Positions 47,201 through 55,920 of a stretch of 64,000 bases of DNA are shown piece by piece (the stretch's first letter is position 1; the number at the start of each line of letters is the position of its first letter). The notes beneath the pieces are model-generated. The model did not search any database and was not told the DNA's origin. It saw only the letters and a list, made by a program, of their open reading frames with translations. Origin of the DNA: Allomuricauda sp. (GTDB taxonomy: Bacteria > Bacteroidota > Bacteroidia > Flavobacteriales > Flavobacteriaceae); contig NZ_PABT01000034.1 of the NCBI RefSeq assembly GCF_002699205.1, forward strand, positions 1 to 64,000, given 5' to 3'. The position numbers and the translations under genes are program-made.

Positions 47201-50200
47201 GTGGAAGGCCCAGAATGTTCCAGAACATTCACAGTTGAGGTTCCAGCCGCTATCAAGCCAAGTTTTACGGCTACCCCTACCGCGGTATCTTGTGCAGGGG
47301 CATCGGACGGTACCATTGCCATCACTGAAACCAATAATGGCATCAATCCGTTGACCTATACATTGAGTCCTAATGTAGCGGTCTTCGACCCATCAACCAA
47401 TAGTTTCAACAATTTGCCAGGAGATACTTATGTGGTGACCGCGGTAGGTCAAAATGGATGTGATACAGTTGTTTCGAACATTGTGGTAGACGAACCTAGT
47501 CCTATTGCGTTTGATATACCAGCCGTTGATCCATTTGGTTGTGCTGCAGGTAATGCTGCTGACAATGCCACAATCACTATCAACGATGCTAGCATTACGG
47601 GCGGAAGTGGCACATACGTGCGCTATGAATTTATTGATGACGCAACTTCAACTATGCTTCAAACAGGAGCAAGCCCAAATTACATCCATACGGATTATGC
47701 AGGTGGGGATATTATTGTAAGAGTAGTGGATGATAACGGTTGTTCTGGAGAAATCCTGGTCAATATTCCAGAGTTTGATGAAATGAACAAGCCCACAATT
47801 CACGTTGATGATCCGATCAGCTGTGTCAATTTAGGCGAGGATATAACCATAAATGTTACAAGTAGCCTGACAAGTTACGCCACCGATCCGGCCAACTATC
47901 AATTTAGATTGTTGCCATCGACGGTATACCAAGCATCTAATCAATTTATGGATCTTCCAGCCGGCAACCACACCTTTGGCGTATTGAATGTTGCCACAGG
48001 TTGTGAGATTACCATCAACCATTTGGTGGAAGAGCCCAATACGTTCGATGTAATTGTGGACAAGTTGAGCGATGCAGTGTGTTATGGAGACGATGGGAGT
48101 ATTCAACTTACCTTGGTGGATGCTACCTATGGAGCAGGCTTCCATTGGTATATTTATGATTCCAATGGAACTCCGGCCGATCGTTCCGATGACGGACCTT
48201 TCATATTGGATGGATCATCTGCCAACCTTGGTCCAACCGCAGCTATATTTGTTCCAGCAGGGGATTATGTAGTGGAAGTGGTGCAAGATGCATTCCCAGA
48301 GTGTAGTCAGGTACGATCGTTCAGTATTGCTACGCCTTCAGCGCCTATAACGTTGAATTCGATAGACTTAACGGATGTTGGTTGCACCAATGATCAAGGA
48401 AGTGCTTTGATTTCCCCTACGGGAGGAGAAGGACCATACTCCATTGATTTGACCCATGTGGGTAGTGGAACAACCACAAGTATAACCGGAGTAAACAGCC
48501 ATCTGTTCCAATCCTTGGTTGCAGGACAGTACAATGTGAGTGTGACCGATGCATTGGGATGTACCCAAATTTTCAACAACGCATTTGAACTGTTGCTCCC
48601 CGATCCGATCAACGGGACCATTACCAACACTAGTTTGGTTTGCGAGGGGGATACCGATGCTTCCGTGACCATTAGTTTGGATGCTAGAAACGTGACCTCG
48701 AACTATCGCTATGTGTTGAATACATATTCCGATGCTTTGGGAACAACATTGTTAAGTTCGTCGACAACCTCAACATCTCCAACTTTTGATAATTTGGGGG
48801 CTGGGTTCTACAGTATTTCTGTTACCGATGACATGGATTGTGATTTTGAATCCAGTATTGTGGAAATAGTACAGCCCACCGATGTGGATGCCATGTTGGT
48901 GACGCACCAAGCATTAAGTTGCCAATCGGATGCCGAATTGTTATTGGTGGCATCTGGAGGTACTGCACCTTATACTTGGAGTGCCGATGGTGTGAATTTC
49001 ACCCCGATGAACGAGACTTTAGCTACAGATACACATCTATTGCAAAATATCACGCCAGGAAGCTATAGATATTACATTAGGGATAGCTTTAACTGTGTAT
49101 CCACGGTTTCCAATGAAGTAACCATTGCACCTATCGAGCAATTGACCGTTACATTGGATACCACTGCTGCGGTGGTAAATTGCAATGGAGAAAGCACCGC
49201 TTTTGTTGAAGCATTTGCCGATGGAGGACTTGGCAATTACCAGTACGCCCTATTTGCTGATTTGGCATTGACCAACGAAATCAGGCCAAACCAATCCAAT
49301 GGAAGGTTCTATGACTTACCTGCAGGAAACTATTATGTACGGGTCCAAAGTGAAGATTGTATCGTCATCTCGGAAGAGATCATTGTAGAAGAACCTACAC
49401 CTTTGGTGGTAACCCCTACCATTAACGATATTAGCTGTAATGGTGCCAACGATGGTAGTATTGTTTTGGATGTACAAGGTGGGGCCGGTGATTATCAGTT
49501 CGCTATTTCACCAAACCTCAACCAATTTGTGGACGAGAATAGTTTTGATGAATTGTCTCCAGGTGATTATAGGGTAATCGTACAGGACAGCAATGGTTGT
49601 TTTGAATTGATCGAATTCACTTTGACAGAGCCAGAGGAACTTGTGGCAACATCGACGGTAACCGATGAAATATGTTTTGAGAGCAGTGATGGTACTGTTG
49701 CGTTACAGATTACGGGAGGTACCGCACCATACTATACAAGTTTGGATACCAACAATGATTCAGATTTTGTACAGGATCAATTTACATATGAAGGTCTGAG
49801 CAGTGGTACACACGTTGTGTTTATCCGCGATGCCAATGGATGCGAAATGGCCGAGGTATTTGAAATACAAGCTGGGGCAAACCTCAATGGTGAAGCAGAA
49901 GTGTTGTACGAATGTGATGTCATGGGAGCATCGTCGAATGCAGTTCGGATCGTACTGGAAGATCCGGATATATACAGTGATGTGATTTTTGGATTGGATA
50001 CCGATGATCCCAACCAGATGCAATTGGATCCTTACTTCGAAAATTTGACAGGCGGTCATCACTATATTACGGCATTGCACAGTAATGGATGTATCAACAC
50101 CTTCGAATTTGAAGTCACCATTTTTGAACCATTGACCCTAGAGTTGAGCGACCAGGACATCAACCGTATAAAAGCATTTGCCGAAGGAGGTGATGGCAAC

Positions 50201-50605
50201 TACACCTTTAGTATAAACGGGGCTTCGGAAACTACGGATTCAGAATTTTACATCACGGCCACGGATACCTATACCATTACGGTGACGGACGGAAACGGAT
50301 GTAGCGTATCACAAGAGATATTTGTGGAATTTATTGATGTGGAAATCCCCAATTTCTTCACCCCTGACGGTGATGGCCAAAATGATACATGGGCACCTAA
50401 GAACATTGAGCAGTACCCGAATATCTTTATCAAAATATTTGATAGATATGGAAGGAATCTTTTCCAGTTCAATGGTAACCAAGATGCATGGAACGGGGAA
50501 TATCAACTGAAAGGATTGCCGACCGGGGACTATTGGTACATCATCAGATTGAACGGAGCAGAAGATGAGCGGGAATTTGTTGGCCATTTCACCCTGTACC
50601 GTTAA
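38246..50605 (+). CDS. Giant modular surface adhesin with type IX (type B) sorting domain
   Basis: The protein has about 4119 aa from the ATG at 38246, which gives a clean signal peptide (MANFYHSYVD...NQVQAQ). The frame is open 32 codons further upstream without signal character. In order: IgGFc-binding-protein-like domain (about 150-465), an Ig-like segment (480-550, FDAYQWYEDG), DUF11 (550-670), calcium-binding D-rich repeats (SDNDGVND, about 677-705; a second set 850-905), another DUF11 (920-1050), then about thirty SprB-like ~75-100-residue repeats (GGTAPYQYSLDGG type). One unrelated jelly-roll-like insert sits at about 1812-2012, and a C-terminal gliding-type CHU_C domain (about 4030-4118, PNFFTPDGDGQNDTW) marks type IX secretion. 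It probably acts in adhesion or gliding. Confidence 0.88.
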   Translation: MANFYHSYVDRILKSICILLMLFAFNQVQAQLSDLHYLPPLKQGKNNEAIKQQAVYLSTPEPTTFVVNAYRGTSTTPIATFNISNTSPAVYTLPNGDNNITLVNNANTGIVLTNSGLRFESPSGNKFYVNYRGYSTAQAASLTSKGRVAMGTKFKWGGVPNLGAHVSKSNTLGIMATEDNTTVTVYGYDPDCSFRLGSDPFGITDDTYTITLDANESFVFENYVGNTAPEAHRDGWIGASIVSDKNIVISNGSLNYGRQENDSNRDAGIDQPVPENKLGKDYVFIRGNGASNGWTEFPLIIATADNTQVFVNGSSTPIATLDNGEFYEIPSSYYSSNSAGANMFVQTSKDAYAYQCIGGDSKAYTQGLNFVAPVNCLLPDVMDNIPDIRNIAGTNVTGGVTIIAAVNTPDANISVTDGSGPVTLPASNPVPGSSDWKTFFIPNLSGDVSVQSTGPIAVGFFGYNGNRGVAGYFSGFDTVPEVTLEVRGGSGCFVGSEIYEATGNFDAYQWYEDGVPIPGANGPSYAATRAGDYFVRGTKGPCTYDSQPLTALYCDPDIALEKTVDKTEIMEGETATFTIKVRNFGDGPVTNLQITDNIPAGLTLVSAFTITGSWSGNTWNIGTLNGGESAFLELEVQADEIDTVPLLSLINTAVNTQDQTDANITEDIPSARIVVHNDSDNDGVNDITDLDDDNDGIYDEDECDTLLFNISDGHSHSGSLITVDNYLVFDIFSLDNSFNFNINGVDVAGEIQFQLDAGGNFARWDDGTTYGEGSNPDIWTVTGTHGSPLLRVVVDQAGNFQLFGARSTNGPLEPMTLTTPANTVSWDPSGNNIISIGQNVVGPTNMRGVLLTAGCDTDSDGIPDSLDLDSDGDGCTDAVEYYKDENADGGDGGEYGSGIPAVDPTDGTVNAASYTQVYAPEILLGNTSEDLGAVDINGQGVNLGQTFQYVLRFQNTGDDDATNFTITDILPNNVTLDNVDVSNATGTTHSYDINTNTLEFQVPDGLVEVGDPQYSIKITVTVSGNCTDFVDACSSELENIAYVSFQGVANPTTYTDEPGSSNFPCDTTPEVASNNILDDLANCGQARTVQLCGDDALLTAGSGFSSYTWALDNNGNGQIDSGDTILDDGDADPSTLLVTNIGNYIVEKSGGGSCPDLVELITVERFGETQTNPIISYFNQVNSDSNPDNDLQGEIVECSVDGDLLPKIFLCGEGDEATIQLGITDALDIVWQKLDEDSCSEAGDDCANKSNTCTWNDVVVQDNFTVTESGKYRVVINYKNGCFSRFYFNVFKNTLDFGYTSTDILCSTPGNISITGISSGYGFQLVDISNGNIVVPFSANNGSSFDIATSGTYKVQITQLDPITGDPIEGGCVFETEDIGILERDFQVNIETTPADCNQLGTVSVQALNVLPNYNYELRLDDGSNGGLGTSVESLSATTDNTHTFTGVNPGDYLVITTTDDGCTDTQQVTVDEIPELTLTALTTENITCTAGVITLTPSGGTPNPDYRMAIWSKDGVDLYADPSDVPVSEMQSNTNFLFGYRGTPTTYFPNEDGDYQFIVFDDNGCYAISNTVTMEELGGLTVSATHSGIVCADSSTATLSVSVTGGTAPYQYSLDGGATYQTNNNFGNLSAGLYTITVMDSSGSGGTGCIETFDYEIDQPFRLTASPAIVQDASCDPNGALVKILNASGGQAPYKYSFDGGSNFIASNESYLLPGDYNLVVRDDLGCTFDMELTVPTVVADPDLTTTVEYACDGLATVTVDTSNPTDFEYTYSLEGSLNTPSDNNVFTDVADGTYTITVGYSSSIAPSQSTLFFENFGAGPTTQIAEIGPGYCYEPQDGTETDCNLGPAGILVNGEYTVTNFVTNPVPSWRSPNDHSGITDGRFLAIDVSTLAGDHGVLWERDGIEVLPNQDITFSFWAYNLMITSGNGNNPEVLVELVDGSGNVISSIPTNEIPKNTNEDDWHFREVTFNPGANTTVGIVLRSNLNSDYGNDLILDDIQAVQSPEICEKTQDIIVVVEPDKAFEAQLLTVSEPSCNGAADGSISFEVNNFDAAAGFEYSLDGGANWIASMTSPVTTASNLADGSYTVMVRKADETTCSVNFAATLTEPDPIVPSLNLTAEYTCFNTGATLEASATGGTPGYTYQLEDTSGNIEVAYQSNPIFLDIPDGDYLVRVRDANGCDVLSASPVTVSAPETITFTTSATACYDGMNNATITATVTGGNGGYTFRINGGAWITPTPSTETEYTFTGLSEGIYDIEVSDAYNCGPVMKTVVILPTITAQVDALDVTSCADGSITVTPTGGDGNYVYAFMPTGTPPSNTDFGGLNTETITSGNEGTFDVFVRDNSGTTPYCEYKETVTVASAPVLAYTATPTDPECHDGLGTIAVNITSGDGPFTIEIVDLDNGGASDQTLNNVLSNTHTFYNLSPGDYTINITDVYGCPLSETPVTINNPEELTADIVGRYPSDCSGGPMDFGFDFVGHPTTLGTIEFSDDAGTTWQASEQFRGYNSGDSVYPSMRTVDGLGNTICQTDFPEFIIPYPLDSLDITIHAVVVDCNELQVKVQGSEGVPSYNYAYTDDPSSFDPATATWIVGGDINDSSGTPVSVTPGHGNYTWTGLVPGRTYVFYVKDSNGCVRQSNINVNDIITKPLEITSNIIPSCDGMSNGSIEYTIVENIPSSGSEMQWTFYDISSGTPVMVSNSGGNVPFSSPQTLQFDFLGAGEYFLEVTKMDGAISSCISGSENEALEELDALSGTPTVLQDITCSNPGLIQIPDISGGGGIYYYDVTDPSGVAIISGTSDNPIEIPANSPAGTYDVSVTDQYGCSQPLGHVDLQLAPDPTIDSIVVDNCAAQADVTITASGAIPIYYSLDGGANYANNGGTFTNVAPGTYPVSILDSNGCTATDTVTVYPTLQANVSLAKTLGCGAGNEAEILINVTNGSSSYEYEIFPTSLGSSGLRQAMGGSTVTELVTVADTYTVKIYDTGVEGPECSRTFTVEVPAAIKPSFTATPTAVSCAGASDGTIAITETNNGINPLTYTLSPNVAVFDPSTNSFNNLPGDTYVVTAVGQNGCDTVVSNIVVDEPSPIAFDIPAVDPFGCAAGNAADNATITINDASITGGSGTYVRYEFIDDATSTMLQTGASPNYIHTDYAGGDIIVRVVDDNGCSGEILVNIPEFDEMNKPTIHVDDPISCVNLGEDITINVTSSLTSYATDPANYQFRLLPSTVYQASNQFMDLPAGNHTFGVLNVATGCEITINHLVEEPNTFDVIVDKLSDAVCYGDDGSIQLTLVDATYGAGFHWYIYDSNGTPADRSDDGPFILDGSSANLGPTAAIFVPAGDYVVEVVQDAFPECSQVRSFSIATPSAPITLNSIDLTDVGCTNDQGSALISPTGGEGPYSIDLTHVGSGTTTSITGVNSHLFQSLVAGQYNVSVTDALGCTQIFNNAFELLLPDPINGTITNTSLVCEGDTDASVTISLDARNVTSNYRYVLNTYSDALGTTLLSSSTTSTSPTFDNLGAGFYSISVTDDMDCDFESSIVEIVQPTDVDAMLVTHQALSCQSDAELLLVASGGTAPYTWSADGVNFTPMNETLATDTHLLQNITPGSYRYYIRDSFNCVSTVSNEVTIAPIEQLTVTLDTTAAVVNCNGESTAFVEAFADGGLGNYQYALFADLALTNEIRPNQSNGRFYDLPAGNYYVRVQSEDCIVISEEIIVEEPTPLVVTPTINDISCNGANDGSIVLDVQGGAGDYQFAISPNLNQFVDENSFDELSPGDYRVIVQDSNGCFELIEFTLTEPEELVATSTVTDEICFESSDGTVALQITGGTAPYYTSLDTNNDSDFVQDQFTYEGLSSGTHVVFIRDANGCEMAEVFEIQAGANLNGEAEVLYECDVMGASSNAVRIVLEDPDIYSDVIFGLDTDDPNQMQLDPYFENLTGGHHYITALHSNGCINTFEFEVTIFEPLTLELSDQDINRIKAFAEGGDGNYTFSINGASETTDSEFYITATDTYTITVTDGNGCSVSQEIFVEFIDVEIPNFFTPDGDGQNDTWAPKNIEQYPNIFIKIFDRYGRNLFQFNGNQDAWNGEYQLKGLPTGDYWYIIRLNGAEDEREFVGHFTLYR

Positions 50606-50715
50606 CGTTGGAATTGATCAGGAGATGAAAGTGTTTTAGTTCAAATGAATGAACAACATGAATTGGAACTTTTATGATGAAGGAAGGTTTATTATTTAGT
50701 GGAGAGAAAAAAGGT

Positions 50716-52779
50716 ATGATGGTTAGGATATGTATTGCAATTCTATGTTTTTTGTTTGGGCAAATTACTTACGCCCAGTTGAGTGATTTACATTATTTGC
50801 CTCCTTTGCGGCAAGGGCAGAACAATGGTGCCATCCAGCAACAATCCGTTTACCTGTCAACCCCGGAAACAACCCCGTTTACGGTAAATGTGTACCGAGG
50901 TACAAGTACAACACCCATTACTTCGTTTACCATTTCCAACGGAAGTTCCGGTCTGTACAATCTACCGAACGGAAACAACAATATCACCTTGGTGGACGAT
51001 GCCCATACGGGAGTGGTCCTGACCAATAGTGGACTTCGTTTTGAAGCTCCCGGGGGAAACCTTTTTTATGTGAATTATCGGGGAAGATCGGGCTCGCAGG
51101 CAGCTTCTTTGACATCCAAGGGTAGGGCGGCCATGGGAACAAGCTTCAAATGGGGGGGAGTTCCCAACTTAGGAACACATACATCCAAGTCCAACACTTT
51201 GGGTATTATGGCCACTGAGGACAATACCACCATAGATGTTTTTGGTTATGATCCCAACTGTGAATTCCGGGTCGGTTCCGACAGAGCGGGAATAACCGGG
51301 GACAGTTATCAAATCGTATTGGATGCCAATGAATCCTTTGTTTTTGAAACCTATATTGGAAATACCGCGACCCAGGCCCATGAAGATGGATGGATAGGAA
51401 CATCCATCGTTGCCGATAAGGACATTGTGATAAGTAATGGTTCCTTGAATTATGGAAGACAAGCAAACAATTCCAATCGGGATGCGGGAATTGATCAACC
51501 CGTACCCGAGAACAGACTCGGTAAGGAGTATGTTTTTGTCAGGGGTAACGGGGGAACCAACGGGGCAACCGAGTTTCCTCTCATCATTGGAACCCAAAAC
51601 AATACAGAAATCTATGTCAATGGTTCGGCTACACCCATAGCGACCATAAACAACGGGGAATATTTTGAAATCCCCAGTAGCAACTATTCATCCAATAGTG
51701 TGGGGGCCAATATGTTCGTAAGGACCTCAAAAGATGTGTATGCATATCAATGTATGGCAGGTTCGAGTGCCATTTATACCCAGGGATTGAATTTTGTGGC
51801 ACCCGTAAATTGCCTTTTGACCGATACAATGGACAATATCCCGGATATTAAGAATGTAGCGGGAATTACGGTATCTGGAGGGATTACGGTAATTGCGTCC
51901 ACTGCCACACCGGATAGCAATATTGTGGTATCCGATTCGGGAGGCCCCGTTAGCCTACCTGCTGCAAGTACCGTGGCCGGAAGTTCAGATTGGAAAACCT
52001 TCTATATACCCAATTTGAGTGGTGATGTAAGCGTTAAGTCCACAGGGCCAATCGCTGTTGGATTTTTTGGCTTCAACGGTGCTCGGGGCATCGCTGGATA
52101 TTATTCGGGTTTTGATACCGCACCGGACGTGAACCTACAGATTACAGGTAACTACTGTTTGCCCGGGGCCTCCTTGGAAATAGCCAGTGGTGAAACATTT
52201 GATGCTTACCAATGGTATGGAGATGGAGAACTTATTCCAGGGGCAACTTCGGCCACTTACAATGCTACCATAGCGGGGGATTATTATTTAAGGGTGACCA
52301 AAGGGCCCTGTACCTATGACTCCAATACTATTGAAGTATATTATTGTAACCCGGATATTGTTTTGGATAAATCAACTGCGGACGTTTCTGTGAATGAAGG
52401 TGATCTGGTCACTTTTGACATTACGGTGGAAAGCCTTGGATATGATCCGGTCACAAACCTTCAAATAACTGATTTGATGCCTGATGGATTGGATTTTGTT
52501 GCAGCAAGCGTTTCCAAAGGGTCGTTCAGTTACCCCAATTGGAATGTCGGGACCATGAGCCGTGGAGAATTGGTGAGCATGACTTTAGTGGCAAGGGCCC
52601 AGATTACCAATATATATAACGCCACCATGACTTTTACCAATACCATTACCAATTCGCAAGATCAAACAGATAACAATATAACCACCGATAATCCATCTGT
52701 GGATGTGCAGGTAAACCGGATTGAACCAACATCCGTGATAACCAATCGGAGAATCACTGTACGCGTAAACCGAAATTGA
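50716..52779 (+). CDS. Adhesin paralogue: IgGFc-binding-like domain plus DUF11, no CHU_C sorting domain
   Basis: The protein repeats the first ~670 residues of the giant neighbour: the shared mature start AQLSDLHYLPPL, then RQGQNNGAI, the IgGFc-binding-like domain with FKWGGVPNLG and IMATEDNTT, an Ig-like DAYQWYGDGE segment and one DUF11 domain. It then ends in TDNPSVDVQVNR and a basic tail RRITVRVNRN instead of calcium repeats and SprB-like modules. From the ATG at 50716 it has 687 aa with a normal signal peptide (MMVRICIAILCFLFGQITYA); the frame extends to 50674. It lies 110 bp after the adhesin, in the same direction. It arose by tandem partial duplication. How it is anchored is unclear, as no CHU_C or recognised type A domain is present. 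Confidence 0.85.
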   Translation: MMVRICIAILCFLFGQITYAQLSDLHYLPPLRQGQNNGAIQQQSVYLSTPETTPFTVNVYRGTSTTPITSFTISNGSSGLYNLPNGNNNITLVDDAHTGVVLTNSGLRFEAPGGNLFYVNYRGRSGSQAASLTSKGRAAMGTSFKWGGVPNLGTHTSKSNTLGIMATEDNTTIDVFGYDPNCEFRVGSDRAGITGDSYQIVLDANESFVFETYIGNTATQAHEDGWIGTSIVADKDIVISNGSLNYGRQANNSNRDAGIDQPVPENRLGKEYVFVRGNGGTNGATEFPLIIGTQNNTEIYVNGSATPIATINNGEYFEIPSSNYSSNSVGANMFVRTSKDVYAYQCMAGSSAIYTQGLNFVAPVNCLLTDTMDNIPDIKNVAGITVSGGITVIASTATPDSNIVVSDSGGPVSLPAASTVAGSSDWKTFYIPNLSGDVSVKSTGPIAVGFFGFNGARGIAGYYSGFDTAPDVNLQITGNYCLPGASLEIASGETFDAYQWYGDGELIPGATSATYNATIAGDYYLRVTKGPCTYDSNTIEVYYCNPDIVLDKSTADVSVNEGDLVTFDITVESLGYDPVTNLQITDLMPDGLDFVAASVSKGSFSYPNWNVGTMSRGELVSMTLVARAQITNIYNATMTFTNTITNSQDQTDNNITTDNPSVDVQVNRIEPTSVITNRRITVRVNRN

Positions 52780-53004
52780 TTTAGGACATTGTTTAATGAT
52801 TTAAAATACCTTTTGATCTAGATTTTTTCCAATACCCTTTTAGAAAGGTCAATTATGCTATTCAATTCAAGTAAATGATAAAAATTTTATATTGAAGGAT
52901 ACCTCAGGTAGAAAATAGGTGCTCTTAAATAATCACCAAACTTGTTCAGCAAAAAACATTGGGTATTTAGCAAAAATCATAAAATATATTCCATAAAACA
53001 TAAT

Positions 53005-55920
53005 ATGTTTGCGGTAATGAGATATCTCCTCAAACGTATTGTGTTATTTCTGTTTTTTGTCCAAGGAAACTGCAGCTTTGCACAAGAACCCGTTACACTG
53101 CATTTAACAGAAAAAGACGGTGTTCCATGTTTGGAATGTTACACAATAATCAAAGATGGGAGCAACCTGATTTGGCTTGCCGGAAACACAGGTTTGTTTA
53201 GTTACAACGGAGAAACTTTTATGGAACACTCCATTCCAGACCAAAAAGGGCGATCGGTTTTTAATCTTTCGGAAGATCAACAGGGCACCATCTGGTGCAA
53301 TAACCTGCATGGGCAAATTTTAAGGGCGCCCAAAGGCAAAAAATTATCACTTTTTAAAGACCTCAATAGCAAATTAAAAGGAAATCTGGCCCAATTGCAC
53401 CATGTGGACAAAAATCTCGTGGTTAGTTCTTCCCAAGGACTTTTGATACTTGATAAATCGACAGGGAAAACCATTTTTAATTATAGTTTGGAAATAATTC
53501 ACTCTCAAGTAGTGGAGGGGGAGCTATACTTTATTGCACGAACAGGCGAAGTATATCAATTGACGGATAATGAATTGGTCCTATTGTATAAAACCAAATC
53601 TAAAAAAAGTATTCGGTACCCATATTTTTTAATAATACATGGAGAATTGGCCATCAGCTCCATCGAAAACCAACAATTACAGATTCAAATATTCGGACAT
53701 GGGGACCAATTACATAAATTTTCAGGATTTACAGAGCTTGGTAAGGTACGAATCGCCCAGGTTACCTATATGGAAGATGAAATATGGTTTGCGACCGATC
53801 ATGGAGTACTGATCTATACATCCCAAAATGGTGATTATCAGCTTAAAAATCACATTTTGGAGGAGTTTTTTGTCACCAGCGTTGCTAAGGACAATGATAG
53901 CAATTATTGGTTGACCACATTAAGGAATGGAGTTTTTCTTGTTCCGAACATAGCTTTGGAGAATTTGAGTTTGGAATGGTTGGATGGCAGTATTTCATCC
54001 ATGGTAAACACCAATGATCTATTGATTCTGTCCACGACCAAAGGTGAAATTGTTTTAATGGACCCAGATACCATGAAGGTGGTAGGTTCACTTCGTTTGC
54101 CGGGCAAAAGTGTCATCAACAAAATCTTTTTTAATCCTTTTACCAATAGGGTAATAGTGAGCACCAACGGGGATGGCTCTTATAGCTTAGATCTGGCAAC
54201 AAAACGTTTGATTCCCCAAAATAGAAAGTACGAAGTGAGCAAGGACCTTACGTTTCTCAACGAACGGGAGTCCATATACTTGACCTATAATAAATCGGTT
54301 CTGTACAATAATGTGAAGAGTAAAGAAATCGACTCTACCGTGATTATGCAAAAACGGCCCTATGCCGTAGTTGCTGATACATTGACCAAGGAAACTTACA
54401 TTGCGTATATAGATGAGCTCGTGCACTACGATGGTCTTTGGAACCCTATTTCTATTTATTATAGAGATCAACCCATATATGTTTCCAATTTGGCGCGAAC
54501 AGCGGATGGTACCGTTTGGGGTTCCAATCCAAAACATGGGCTGCTCGGAATCAAGAACAAAAAGGTAATCAAGACTTTTAACATAAAAGATGGCTTGTTG
54601 GGTACCAATATTCAGAATTTGGAGAGCGACGGCCATAAGTTATGGATCAACACCCAACATGGAATTCAAGTGGTGGATACCCAAACGGGAGACATAAAAA
54701 GTATAACAGGGAGAGATGGTATGCCCAATAGTTTGGTGGATGTAGAGATTACCAAAGATCGGGTTTTCGCCGCTTCTCAAAAAGACTTGTTCATATTCGA
54801 TAAAAATGTACACACCAGCTTTAAGCAAGTTCGGGTGCCGGACATGTACTTTACCCAAATTAAAATAAATAATAGGGATACAACGGTGCAGAGTACATAC
54901 AGATTGCCACACCATCTTAATGCAATCAGCTTCGGGTTCCATTCAAACACTTTTAGAAGTCCTGAATTTGTTTTGTACGAATATCAATTGCAGGGCTTGG
55001 ATACCACTTGGCTTACCACCAATACATCACCTGTTACCTACGAAAGTCTTCCGCCTGGTAATTTTACATTTAATATTAGACCGGTTTCCTCAAGGTTAAA
55101 AGGAGAAACACTTTCTGTAGATGTATCCATAGCCCGTCCGTTTTGGTCGACTTGGTGGTTTTTAGCACTTAGTTTTTTAGTGGTCGTTATTTCTGTCGGT
55201 CTATACTTTAAACATAAAATACGAACCAAGGAAGAGGAAAAACAAAAGGAACTGGCAAGCTTGATCAAAGATAAACGATTGACCAATCTAAAGTTGGAAA
55301 ACCTAAGATCGCAGATGAACCCGCATTTTATGTTCAATGCCTTAAATTCCATACAGCTATACATCATCAATAACGAAAAAGACTTGGCCCGAACGTATTT
55401 GGTCAAGTTTTCGAGATTGATACGGATCTATTTGGAGCATGGGCAAAAAAATGAGGTAACGCTTGCTGAGGAACTAGAGGCACTAAAGCTTTATTTGCAA
55501 TTGGAAAAAATCCGTTTTGAGGAAAAATTGGATTATTCCATACAGGTTGCGCCCGAAGTAGACGTGAACGGGACAAAAATTCCGTCGATATTTATTCAAC
55601 CCTATGTGGAAAACGCCATTAAACACGGATTGCGCAGGGCGACCGAACAAAACAAGCTAAGTATCTCCTTTGATCTAAATGATGCCCATACCGATCTTGT
55701 TTGTACCATAAAGGACAATGGAATAGGTATAAGAGCATCCGAAGAGCAAAAGAAAAGTCGCGAACACAAACCATTTGCGAACAGGGCCAACATGGAAAGG
55801 GTAGAACTGTACAATTTAAAAAGATCAAAAAAAATACAACTGGAAGTTATGGATTTAAAAGTATTGGGCCAGCAAGGCACTTTGGTGACCATTAACATTC
55901 CGCTACAAAAAAATGGATGA
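53005..55920 (+). CDS. LytS-type sensor histidine kinase with propeller and Y_Y_Y domains
   Basis: The protein has about 971 aa from the ATG at 53005 (53017 is an alternative; the longest frame begins at 52942 but adds no signal). A signal peptide (to CSFAQ) leads into an extracytoplasmic two-component propeller (about 30-620; repeats such as NTGLFSYNG), a Y_Y_Y beta-sandwich (about 640-705, LQGLDTTW), one membrane helix (about 715-735), and a LytS-type kinase: NPHFMFNALNSI with the phospho-histidine near 770, IQPYVENAIKHGL (865-877) and DNGIGI (about 903). It lacks the receiver and AraC domains of hybrid systems. Its stop overlaps the response-regulator ATG by 4 bp, so the two are a pair. 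The adhesin genes immediately upstream are likely targets by position. Confidence 0.9.
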   Translation: MFAVMRYLLKRIVLFLFFVQGNCSFAQEPVTLHLTEKDGVPCLECYTIIKDGSNLIWLAGNTGLFSYNGETFMEHSIPDQKGRSVFNLSEDQQGTIWCNNLHGQILRAPKGKKLSLFKDLNSKLKGNLAQLHHVDKNLVVSSSQGLLILDKSTGKTIFNYSLEIIHSQVVEGELYFIARTGEVYQLTDNELVLLYKTKSKKSIRYPYFLIIHGELAISSIENQQLQIQIFGHGDQLHKFSGFTELGKVRIAQVTYMEDEIWFATDHGVLIYTSQNGDYQLKNHILEEFFVTSVAKDNDSNYWLTTLRNGVFLVPNIALENLSLEWLDGSISSMVNTNDLLILSTTKGEIVLMDPDTMKVVGSLRLPGKSVINKIFFNPFTNRVIVSTNGDGSYSLDLATKRLIPQNRKYEVSKDLTFLNERESIYLTYNKSVLYNNVKSKEIDSTVIMQKRPYAVVADTLTKETYIAYIDELVHYDGLWNPISIYYRDQPIYVSNLARTADGTVWGSNPKHGLLGIKNKKVIKTFNIKDGLLGTNIQNLESDGHKLWINTQHGIQVVDTQTGDIKSITGRDGMPNSLVDVEITKDRVFAASQKDLFIFDKNVHTSFKQVRVPDMYFTQIKINNRDTTVQSTYRLPHHLNAISFGFHSNTFRSPEFVLYEYQLQGLDTTWLTTNTSPVTYESLPPGNFTFNIRPVSSRLKGETLSVDVSIARPFWSTWWFLALSFLVVVISVGLYFKHKIRTKEEEKQKELASLIKDKRLTNLKLENLRSQMNPHFMFNALNSIQLYIINNEKDLARTYLVKFSRLIRIYLEHGQKNEVTLAEELEALKLYLQLEKIRFEEKLDYSIQVAPEVDVNGTKIPSIFIQPYVENAIKHGLRRATEQNKLSISFDLNDAHTDLVCTIKDNGIGIRASEEQKKSREHKPFANRANMERVELYNLKRSKKIQLEVMDLKVLGQQGTLVTINIPLQKNG

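Noticed and set aside
41873..50080. Numerous 60-130-codon frames opposite the giant adhesin
   Set aside because: They are by-products of repetitive codon use in the adhesin; none has a start context or protein-like composition.
38246..50605. Repeat-rich region as a CRISPR or tandem DNA array
   Set aside because: The repeats are protein-level modules of 75-100 residues with diverged DNA, not short identical units with spacers.
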